Below, one piece after another: positions 1 to 8,600 of a DNA stretch of 41,642 nt. The notes below the pieces were generated by a model that had not been told where the DNA came from, ran no database searches, and worked only from the letters and a program-made list of their open reading frames with translations. Origin of the DNA: a virus; IMG/VR virus record IMGVR_UViG_3300031566_000127, positions 1 to 41,642 of that record. One strand, written 5' to 3'. Every line of letters begins with the position of its first letter. The stretch's first letter is position 1. The translations under genes were made by a program, and so were the position numbers.

Positions 1-162
1 TTGGTTCCTTAGTTTCTTGGTAACGATAACTTTGGCTCCAACCTCATCGGTAGTATGGGTCGTTCCAGTGATGGATAGGGTTTGGGAATTAGACATATCA
101 ACACCGTCAATCAGGTCATCCATTGAAATAGACCCGAACTTCGGGATATAGATACTCTTCTC
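1..162. repeat. Terminal direct repeat, left copy (circular overlap)
   Basis: This segment recurs at 41481-41642. Bases 11-162 are identical and only positions 9-10 differ (TT here, GC in the right copy). The coding sequence of the major capsid protein runs through the repeat in frame, so this is the overlap of a circular or circularly permuted assembly rather than two functional repeats. Both variants encode Leu-Arg. Confidence 0.9.
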
Positions 163-218
163 ACCCTGCCCAATCGTCATCTTGTTTACTGTATTCGTAA
201 ATACAGCTTCGTGTTCAT
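1..218 (-). CDS. Major capsid protein, exon 2, part read from the window start
   Basis: Exon 2 of the split major capsid gene. It begins at 218, directly after the predicted intron 3' end, and encodes YEHEAVFTNTV and then the segment that continues at the right end of the window. Joining exon 1 (940-871), 218-163 and 41642-40908 gives 861 nt, exactly 287 codons with the stop, so the splice and the circular junction both keep the frame. The mature product is 286 residues. No start codon or ribosome site precedes this exon, as expected for a spliced exon. Confidence 0.85.
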
Positions 219-870
219 CAATGTTGTTACTCCTCTTACGAGGGGGCTAGTCATTTCTGCTAACCTCTGCATATCGCTATGCAGTTCGGACTATATCTTC
301 TCTTTTAAGAGTCTAGCGTTAAGTCTCTGAGGCCGAGTAACTGTATGCTTGGCTGCTTGAATCTCATATATGAGATTTATTTGTTCCTTGGTATAAGCCC
401 TCTTGCCATTAGGTAAAGCATTAACATCAAGTTGCTTTCGCTGTTCGCAGAATCTATAGAGCATCAATGCTTGCTTATTTTTCTGTCCCGTAAGATAAGG
501 CATAATAGCTGGTAAGAATGTCAATAACTTGGTCATATTAAGTATTAACACATCTTTGGTAGTAGACCGTTTGCCTTTCCTCTGTGCGACATGAGGGTTT
601 GCCCCTATTCTCTGGCATATATCTACGACTCTTTCAATGATAGCCCAATCATTATTAGTGATAACCACCCTTGGAGACGCACTTCCTTTGTCTCTAGGGT
701 AATCAATTCTTATTGAGCCTTCGCCGTCTACTATGCCAGCGAGCCAAGCCTTTTCTATTTCAGTTACTTTCGCCTGCTGATTGTCCCCACTGTCGGATTG
801 TTGCATATCAGCACCTCCAGATACACGGGATTTTCCAGCATCAAGCTAGATTTTACATACCCAGAACTCT
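219..870 (-). mobile_element. Group I intron in the major capsid gene
   Basis: A 652-nt intron interrupting codon 24 of the capsid gene. The exon end ATACCT (876-871) pairs with the internal guide GGGTAT (862-857) and leaves the required U-G pair at the 5' splice site. GTTC (867-864) can form P10 with GAAC of the 3' exon (216-213). The R-like element CTCAGAGACTTAA (331-319) and the S element AAGATATAGTCC (299-288) match group I core consensus sequences. A perfect 7-bp hairpin with a GCGA tetraloop (284-267) fits P9. The last intron base is G (219). The intron carries a LAGLIDADG gene. Self-splicing is inferred from these matches. Confidence 0.88.
291..806 (-). CDS. LAGLIDADG homing endonuclease (intron-encoded)
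   Basis: A 171-residue protein with one LAGLIDADG motif, AWLAGIVDGEGSI (about residues 20-32), so it probably works as a homodimer. Family members cut an intron-less allele and promote intron copying. GGAGGT lies just upstream of the ATG at 806. The C-terminal codons (RLLKEKI and stop) also encode the P8 hairpin and the S element of the intron core, and the R element lies inside the gene, so the reading frame and the ribozyme share sequence. It lies entirely within the intron, on the capsid-coding strand. Confidence 0.9.
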   Translation of the reverse strand: MQQSDSGDNQQAKVTEIEKAWLAGIVDGEGSIRIDYPRDKGSASPRVVITNNDWAIIERVVDICQRIGANPHVAQRKGKRSTTKDVLILNMTKLLTFLPAIMPYLTGQKNKQALMLYRFCEQRKQLDVNALPNGKRAYTKEQINLIYEIQAAKHTVTRPQRLNARLLKEKI

Positions 871-940
871 AGGTATATCTTGCAGCACCCACCATTGCTA
901 CTGAGCCAGCAGCAAGGTCGGCACCAGTTGTAATAGCCAT
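871..940 (-). CDS. Major capsid protein, exon 1
   Basis: First exon (70 nt, 23 codons plus one base), starting MAITTGADLAAGSVAMVGAA. AAGGAG lies 8 bases before the ATG at 940, and the scaffold gene ends 17 bases upstream. Without splicing, translation stops at a TAG right after the exon (codon 24), so full-length capsid needs intron removal. Splicing joins T at 871 to A at 218 and makes a Tyr codon across the junction. Confidence 0.85.
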
Positions 941-956
941 ATCACTTTCTCCTTAA

Positions 957-1793
957 TTAGAGTTGAATTTGAAACCGTTTGGCAGCCTTAGCGTATTCCT
1001 CGCTACTTATCCGTCCTTCCACATAAGCAAGTTCATAGTCATTCCACGTGCGAAGTCCGGCTACTGCCGTGCCAGTACCCCTCGCTTTAGCCCTCTGGCC
1101 TTTAACGGGAGTCCTTGACTCACCGCCTTCTTCCTCTTCCTCCTCCCCTTCACCTTCGCTTTCAGCTTTAGGTGACTTGGAGGCTATATCCTTCATCCTT
1201 GCAAGGCTGTAAGTTGTGTGACCATCCTGGTCCGTGTCAGACCCTATCTGAAGTAGAAGGTCAGCAGTTAAGCTACATCCTTGGGCTAATTCCTTAGCTT
1301 CTTCCGTTGCCTCAAATTTAGCCGCTTTGTCTATAGCAGCCTGGTGCTGAGCTCTCTCCGCATTAAAGTCCGAGCGGTCCCGGGATAGTTTCATATAAGC
1401 ATCCTCATTCTGGTGCTTGAGTTTGAGAGCACTGATAACCTCAGTATCCCCACCGGCAGCCTTTAGTTCTTTCTCTCTGTCTCTTGTTCTCATTGTCGAG
1501 ATGGTGGTTTCAAGGTCTGTTAACCTAGTCTTGTTACCATCCATCGTTCTCTTGAGGGTAGCGTTGACATCAAGGGAGTCTTTAAGCTGTCGGCCAAGGG
1601 CTGCCTTTTGAGCATTGACATACTGCTCTCTCTCAGCTTTGGTGTAGGTGAAGACCTCCTCCTGTGGTGTTTCCGATTGTTTCAGTCCTGTTTCCTGTTC
1701 GGGCATTGGTTCTGGAGTAGTTCCGAGTTCGCCTTCAGGAGTTGTTACCTCGTCCATAACGGCTACGTCAGTTTCGTCCTTCTTCTTAGCCAT
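957..1793 (-). CDS. Scaffolding protein
   Basis: A 278-residue, highly charged and largely helical protein directly before the capsid gene, the usual place for a head scaffold. It has an acidic, Pro- and Thr-rich N-terminus, a long coiled-coil-like centre (about residues 50-160), a run of Glu near residues 212-222, and a C-terminus that includes WNDYELAYVEGRISSEEYA, which could be the coat-binding tail. AGGAGG precedes the ATG. The assignment rests on composition and synteny, because scaffold sequences diverge quickly. Its leader contains an intrinsic terminator and a structured RNA. Confidence 0.75.
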   Translation of the reverse strand: MAKKKDETDVAVMDEVTTPEGELGTTPEPMPEQETGLKQSETPQEEVFTYTKAEREQYVNAQKAALGRQLKDSLDVNATLKRTMDGNKTRLTDLETTISTMRTRDREKELKAAGGDTEVISALKLKHQNEDAYMKLSRDRSDFNAERAQHQAAIDKAAKFEATEEAKELAQGCSLTADLLLQIGSDTDQDGHTTYSLARMKDIASKSPKAESEGEGEEEEEEGGESRTPVKGQRAKARGTGTAVAGLRTWNDYELAYVEGRISSEEYAKAAKRFQIQL

Positions 1794-1816
1794 TGATTCC
1801 TCCTAAGTTTATTTAA

Positions 1817-1853
1817 TAAAAAAAGCAGCCTAAACCTTTCGGTTCAAACTGCT
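1817..1853 (-). terminator. Intrinsic terminator in the scaffold-capsid leader
   Basis: On the minus strand a 13-bp stem (AGCAGTTTGAACC with GGTTTAGGCTGCT, 10 Watson-Crick and 3 G-U pairs) is closed by a GAAA tetraloop and followed at once by seven T residues. It ends only about 24 bases before the scaffold start codon. A terminator here would shut off scaffold and capsid unless it is bypassed, which suggests a regulated switch. Confidence 0.8.
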
Positions 1854-2006
1854 CAGTTGTTCTGTCACAGTGTAACTTATTCTATTGTTAAAGTGCTATA
1901 TGCCAGCTAGTAGCCTATGTCCTTACTACACCCAGGAGCTTATCCCTGTAGCTGTTCAGGCTGCTCATACTTACTAGAATATAGCCCTTTCGGGTAGCTG
2001 GCACTT
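1824..2006 (-). promoter_or_regulatory. Candidate attenuator RNA with terminator/antiterminator choice
   Basis: An upstream structured domain (2006-1891) is closed by TAGCTGGC/GCCAGCTA plus ACTT/AAGT with a bulge. It contains a CCC-GAAA-GGG hairpin and a CTACA/TGTAG hairpin. Inside it lies TGAGCAGCCTGAAC (1967-1954), a near copy (12 of 14) of the terminator 5' arm TGAGCAGTTTGAAC (1855-1842). AGCAGCCTGAAC can pair over 12 bases (11 Watson-Crick, 1 G-U) with the terminator 3' arm GTTTAGGCTGCT (1835-1824), and this would prevent terminator folding. The ligand or trigger is unknown and I recognise no established RNA class. Confidence 0.65.
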
Positions 2007-2020
2007 GTGTTATCTCTTTT

Positions 2021-2152
2021 TCATAACTTAATACTTTCCTTAATCTTCTCCACTCTTACTGGTTCCCCTTCCTCAGTGTGTACCTCAACCACCCCATATT
2101 TATTATCACGCAATAACTCTAAGAGCTTACGCTCCCTTATACTTACTAGCAT
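2021..2152 (-). CDS. Small charged protein, 43 aa, unknown function
   Basis: A 43-residue protein starting MLVSIRERKLLELLRDN and ending KIKESIKL. It is rich in Glu, Lys and Arg and looks like a folded helix-strand protein. The ATG at 2152 lies inside the 3' end of the HNH gene in another frame, with AAGGA four bases before it. It ends 15 bases before the structured leader RNA. I do not recognise the family. Its place suggests it is co-transcribed with the HNH gene and could act on the downstream switch, but that is only inferred from position. Confidence 0.6.
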   Translation of the reverse strand: MLVSIRERKLLELLRDNKYGVVEVHTEEGEPVRVEKIKESIKL

Positions 2153-2642
2153 ATTCCTTAAAATCTCTTTTGTCAAGTCCAATAATTCCTAAGTGTATTT
2201 TCTTGTGGCAAGATGAGCAAATCCAAGTAACTTTTAATGGGTCAGAGTAATCTTCGTGATGCCCTGACAATTTTGTTTTCCTACCACAACCTTCACAAAG
2301 TAATGGCTTTATAACTTTACCTATCTTTACTGCATACCGTAATAACCATGACGCTCTTAACCTATCTGGATGCTCTTGTCCCCATTCAAGAATACCCTCC
2401 ATATAATTATCGGCACGATTCCGACCATTCTTGGCATACCACTCTTTATAAAACTTAGCCTGCTTCTCCTTATATCCTAACTTTGCCCTTGTCCGTGCAT
2501 GAGCTTCCTTAGTTTCTTCAGGATGTGCTACTTGATATGCAGTAACTCGTTTGCTAATACACCCCTTACACCTACTCCTATTATAAGGATAAAAATTGAC
2601 TTCTCGGTTTTCACCACATGTAAGACATTTACATTTTTTCAT
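2127..2642 (-). CDS. HNH endonuclease
   Basis: A 171-residue protein with an N-terminal zinc-binding region (CKCLTCGENREV, then CKGC) and a C-terminal HNH fold: CEGCG, LSGHHEDY, and CSSCHKKIH (about residues 115-150). These residues form the structural zinc site and the beta-beta-alpha metal nuclease site typical of phage HNH enzymes, many of which act as free-standing homing endonucleases. It sits between the giant virion gene and the scaffold gene, just behind a strong promoter. Only the ATG at 2642 fits, with AAGG three bases upstream. Confidence 0.85.
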   Translation of the reverse strand: MKKCKCLTCGENREVNFYPYNRSRCKGCISKRVTAYQVAHPEETKEAHARTRAKLGYKEKQAKFYKEWYAKNGRNRADNYMEGILEWGQEHPDRLRASWLLRYAVKIGKVIKPLLCEGCGRKTKLSGHHEDYSDPLKVTWICSSCHKKIHLGIIGLDKRDFKEYASKYKGA

Positions 2643-2648
2643 ACCTTA

Positions 2649-2677
2649 ATGATATACAATTAAGGCTTGAATGTCAA
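2649..2677 (-). promoter_or_regulatory. Sigma70-type promoter for the HNH-scaffold-capsid segment
   Basis: TTGACA (2677-2672), a 17-base spacer and TATCAT (2654-2649), which matches the -10 consensus in five of six bases. It lies in the short gap after the giant gene's stop codon. The expected start point is at or next to the HNH start codon, so the HNH message may be nearly leaderless. The promoter can supply extra transcripts for the scaffold and capsid genes and feeds directly into the attenuator. Confidence 0.7.
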
Positions 2678-2682
2678 GTGCC

Positions 2683-5600
2683 TTACCTTAATCCACTTAA
2701 TCCTGTCATTAGACTCTCAAGCAATTCCCTAAATTCACTCTCCCTCTTAGCTACATCTTCAAGGAATCTTTCAGTTGGAGTTATTCTAAGTCGCCTTCTC
2801 TGCTCTGACATTGTAGTTGTCCATATTCCAGCAAGGACACCCCATTCATCTAGCTCAGGATTCTCCAACCTATAGGTATCTTTTTGAGTCTGGAAGGGAA
2901 ACTCATTATAGACCAGCCATTTTACAAACACTTCCCTCGAAGGAACTCTACTGAAATCCAAAGGCTCCAACCCCAGTAAGCCGAGATATACCTGCTCGTA
3001 GAAATTGGGGCGTTCCATCAGGAACCAGTCATCTTCATACCACCTATCTTGATTAGTTGCCTCCTTCCAGTTATCAGGTTTCCCCTCTGTCATAATTGAA
3101 GTGAAGCCTACATAAGCATCAATATGAGTTTCAGGAACGAACTTACCATAACCATTTCTTCTTATCTCAGCTAAGCCAAACTCTGTGAGCTTGCCCTGCT
3201 CATCAAACCGCATAGCCTGGCGAGTCCTGTTCCTCTCATCCACATCCTCAATATAATAAGGGGATGCACTCTGACTCAAACCAGTCACCTTGTCAAAGTC
3301 CTCTTTGAACTGGTCATAAATGTCATCATATTGGACAGCAGGCACATCCTCTGGCTTAGGAATATCTATACCGGCTAGTTCGTGCATTGCCCGAGCAAAG
3401 CCAGGGTTATCCAGTAGCATCCGCTCCTGTCTAAAGCCCCTGGCTCCTAAGTCGTAGTAAGCTAAATAATTGTCTATCTCTGTACTTGGGAACTCCATAC
3501 TATAGGCATCACGCTTGCGTCTAGCAATAGCATACTGGGGGTTCGCATCAAGGTAATCTAATCTCGCCTCCCTATTCTCAGAGTCAATAGCGTCATACTC
3601 CGCATCTTGAGTCGCCCAATCCACATTGATACGCAGGACTGGCTCACGCTGTAGGAGTTCTTCCTTTCTATCCTTGAGCAGTTCATTGGCTATTGCCCAG
3701 TCATAGGTATCGGGGTTATCAATCAACCACAGCAATGCCTCAGAACTGCCTGGTTCAAACTCATCAATCGTATTGCCTCGTTCCACCCATTTCCCCACAA
3801 TATCCTCGGTAGCCCCGTTCTCATATGCCTCAATGCGTCTGAGGTCATCAACCCACAACGGATTATCAAGTTTATACTGCTTGCGTTCCTCGTCAGTTTC
3901 CAGAGCATCGAACTCATCAAACAACTCACGATTTTTAATCTTGAGTTCCAGTGCTGCTATCGGAGTTTCTATCGGGTCAAAACCCAGAGCCTCTCGAAGG
4001 TTATCATCCTGTGCCAGAATAAGCTGTGCCTCCCAACTATTCCAACTACGCTTGTAAACTTCCTCTTGATACTTGAAGTAAGTTTTCTCAGAGCCTTCAG
4101 GAGGTAGCCAAGTTGAAAGGTGAGCGGTGTCAACACCATACTCTTCACACCACTTAATAATAAAGTCGTATGCTTTCTGTGTTTGTATCTTACCACCGTA
4201 ACCCCACATAGCAAGCAGGGCATCATCTTCAGGGCTTTCGAGTCGCCAACTAGAACGCCATTCCTTAGATAGAGCATCATACTTTACTGCAAATGCTTCC
4301 TTATCTTTACCTATTAGAGACCAATAATCCTGAAGGAGACCAAAGTTTTTAACCAGTTCATTGTCCTTCAAATCTTTCTTGTTAGCCTCTATGTATTCCT
4401 TGATAACCTCAACCCTCTCATCCTTTGTCTTAGCCGTGTTAAACTTTTCCCATAGTTCGACTACTTCAGCTTCCTTCTCATCCGGGTCAGGGAATAGGAA
4501 GTTAGCAATATCATACTCATCCATATTGATAATTTTCTCTGGTGGTAGATTCTCATAATGTTCTCTACTTGCTTCAGCTTTTCTGAATCCATCAAGTATC
4601 GGTGATACAGATTTATTAAATCGCTTGTCTCCTACTGATTGCCTAATATCTCTGATGTCTGAGGCAAGGTCTCCAAAGTCATACCTCATTCCATCTTCAT
4701 CAATCTCACCGAGTTTAGCAAGGTTATCTTCTACCTCTGAGTTAATATCAAGCCTGCCTATCAGTATGGGGATATTAAGATACTCCCACCATTTCGCTTT
4801 CTTTTCCTTGCTTTCATCAAGCCTATCAATATACTCACGCCCACCTTCTGTTTGATAAGGCCCCATAGAGATTGCCTTTAGCCACTCATCAGGTCGGACT
4901 TCAAACTTCGGCTTTCCCTTAACATCTTCCATCGCACCCTTTAACACAGCTTCTATTCCATCCAACATTCTGTTTATCTGTGTCCCACCAAAGGGGAAGT
5001 GATAATTGAGAACCCATCTTTTTATTCTTGTGTAGTCATCATACTTTACTGCATCACGAAAACCTGTCCAGAAGTCGTTAATATACTTGGCGGGTAGGGG
5101 AAGATACCAAGCATCCCCAGGGTCTACAGCACCTTGTAAGATAGCAAACATAGGAATAAAGGAGGAAACTATCCACGGTTTTCTATTAGTCAATTTATCT
5201 ATGGCAAAATTGATAACCATAATACTAATCAGGAAACTCGTTATAAGCATAAGTCGTCTGCTAATGGTAGCCTTTCCATCAGCAGAGGTAGCAGAGATTG
5301 TATTGTAAGCACCAGCTCTGCCAACCCTGATGAAGTTCATCTCACGGATATAGTTCATCGCCTGAATGGTGAAAGTCTGGAATGGGAACACCGCACCAAC
5401 AGCCTTTGACCTGAGCACAGCAGGAACATTCTCATAGTTATACATTGACTGAGTTTTCGCTCCCATCTTTGAGGCATACTCCACAAGTTCCTGCCCTCTG
5501 AACCCTAACTTCATCCCTTTATAATAACCAGCACGAATAGATATTCCAGTTAAAAGAGACTCAATAGTGTTGGTAATAAACGAGGCATAATACTCAGCCT

Positions 5601-8600
5601 TATCAATCAAGCTCCCCTCAAACTGGAGGCTCTTATCAACTTGGGTCCCTATATCCTGATATGCCATCATACCCGCTCTTTTACTTTTAATGATATAAGA
5701 GTAAGTATCTCTGGTAAAAGCCCTTGCCGATGGCGAGAATATAAAGTCAAGCCCTTTAGCAAGATTGATAAAACCAGTTCTGCCAGCCGTAAAAGCGATT
5801 GACGAAGGTTGTATCGTTATATTCCATATCCAGTTTAGAGGGAATACATTGCGGGTAAGGTTACGCCTTATTATGTATGTAGCTTTTGCTATCTTCTCTG
5901 GTAGGAACGCCTCATAAGCCTTCGTCAGTCTAGGTTTTGCTCCAGCCCATACTTCAGCATTATATTCCTCAAGAAGTCTTGCTGTTGAGTTCAGCCCTTT
6001 AGCTTTGAGTGCTGCTATGTGTATCTTATTATTCTGAACAGTGTTGGTGAAGAATATGTCCTTACCTGCTGTTCTGATATAGTCAAAAAGGAGCTTGTGA
6101 ACATTCTTTTCAAGTGTGTAGTTCTTCATTCCACCTGTTCGTGTCATAGCCCTAGCATTGAATGGAGCATCAGGCATAATATAATCTGGTGCAGGTGCTT
6201 GAGCGTGCATATCGGCTGGAGTCCTTTGTGAGAAGCCTAATGAACTCCATATATTTCTTTCAGCAACCCAAGCCATATACTTATCAATGTAGCCAATCTC
6301 TTTCTGCCCACGCTTAACCCTTGCTAGGTTCTGCATCTCCCTCATCTGGTCTAGGTAAGCCCTTGACCACTGAGCAAACTCCACTATATTCTGCTTGGTC
6401 TGGGTATCATACTCCGCTAGGATATTCTTAATCTCTGTTTTCCTTAACAGTTGAGCAGTCTTAAAATCGGCTTCCTTTGCTGTGATTTGTTCTATCACAT
6501 TGAATACATCAGCCCACTTCTTTTTACTCACACGCCCCGTTAAGCCAAAGCGTTCAAACATATTCTGAGCCTCTTGGAAGCTATTATCTAGGAAAGCCTT
6601 ATATGCCAAGAAGTTTCTCTGTGATGGTCTCTGGATATACTTCTGTGCTACAGCAGGAGCATCAGGTGTTCCAGATGCCCTGCCTCCATCAATATGCTCA
6701 AACAGAGCATCTACATCTTCCCAAAAGCCTTGCTGGTATGGAACATCTTGAAGATATGGAGAGTCCACAAACTCTTGAGTTACATAGAAACCACTTCTGC
6801 GTATGGCTGCTACAAGTTTCCCACCCTTTGTTCTGCGTAAAGCTATACCAAGAGATACTGCATCATCAACTGTTAGTGGAGTCTTTGCCTTTGCTTTATC
6901 AATAAGCCCACCAAATATCTGCTGTCTAGCCTCGGCATCAGTAATAAGAGCATCCCACATCTCCACTGTTTCTCCAGCTTCCCTTATTGCTGTCTCATCT
7001 GCTCTTCTTGCTCTTAGATTTACCAATTCGTCAACTGCTAATTTCTTCAATTCAGTTAGTTCTTCAGTAGCAGTATGAACTTCACCTGTAAGTGCAGCGA
7101 GTTTAAGCTCGCTTACATCAGGCATTGCCTCAACATACTTCGCAATGTCCCCTGTCTTGAGGTATTCTACAGCAGCAATATCAAGTGGAACTTCGGGTAT
7201 AGCACTCAAGAGTTCCCTCTTTACTTCTACATTAAAATCTTCCATACCCCTATAATGAGATGGATGCCTTACTGTCTGCCTGGGTATCTCCCCTTCCTGT
7301 CTCGGTTGCGTAACCGCCTCAAAGTTATTCTTACGGTTGACTTCCATCTCTGCTTCAGGTGATGATACCTTTTGCTCATAAGCCTTAAAAGCATCTACCT
7401 TTGTTTGGGCTTGCTCATTGATAAAAGTTTCCATAGTTTTACTAATATCTATTGGCTCTATTCTCTCAAGCTCTCTAATCCTTGCCTTTTCAGACCGAAT
7501 CTCCATTACTCTATCGGCAATATCATCAGGAGTCATACCCCACTTATCAGCCAACTCATCGAGAGCATCAGCTATAGGAACACGATTATACATTGGCGTT
7601 CCCTTCTGGCTGTAAGGAGTAACATTGATATTAGGCTTAATAGCCTGAGCTTGCTTTAGAGTGAAGTAACTAGGAAAGGTTTGCTCTCTGATAGAAATAA
7701 AGGAATCTAATGCAACATTCCTATTCCCAAACTTGAACCTAGTCGTTGCTATAGGGTCTAACTCCAAGTTAGCCTTTAATCCCTCTGCCTCAGCATAAGC
7801 CTCAAAAGCCTCTACATCTTCAGGCGGTGCTACCTCAGCAGCCTGTCTAGCTTGCTGTAGCTTAAGTTGCTCTTCCATTGAGATTTGAACTATCTCGCCC
7901 TTGCCCGGTGGCCTGACTTCCCTAGCAGGCACTTCCCTAGGTAGCATACTAGGCTGTAATCCAGCTTCAGGCATACCTGGCTCTGCGATTGGGATTGCCA
8001 AACCTTCAGGAGTTAAAGTATAACTTGAGGGTCTCAAACCACCAGGGGTCATTTGACCCTCTTTTTTTATAACTATTCCTTCTCCCAAACGCCTAACAGC
8101 ACCATCAATTTGGACTGGTTGTAGTTTAGTTACTTGCTCAAGTTCTGGGAATGTTATATTGGGTTTATCCTTAATTGATTGTAACACAAGGTCTTCGTGA
8201 TGTTTAAGTTCTATTGCTCTGGCTTCGGGTATCTTAGGTATTGTAACCTCTGGGGTAACAGGGGGTTTCTGTAATGCGGTAAGTTCAGTAGGAGTTAGAG
8301 CTTCAAATGCCTTGGATGCTACTTGACCTGATAATCCTACGGATTGAACTAGATTTACCTTAGCAGTCATAGCCATAGCAGCCCAAGTTACAGCATTGAT
8401 AGGCACTCCACCCATAGCCATAGCACCAGTTTGAGTAGCTGTTGGCACTAATGTTGGGCCAATCCTTTCCACCAATGCTAGGGAGTCTTGCTCAACCACT
8501 CTCATACCAGCGTCACTAAGAACGTAGCCAGTCTTTGTCGGATTGAAGAATGTCCTGATAGCTTCCCTTAGCATAAACTTCTTAGGCAACTGAGCTACAG

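Noticed and set aside
1891-2006. Assignment of the capsid leader to a known riboswitch or ribozyme class
   Set aside because: I compared it in mind with common riboswitches, HDV-like, hammerhead and twister types. None of their conserved cores is present.
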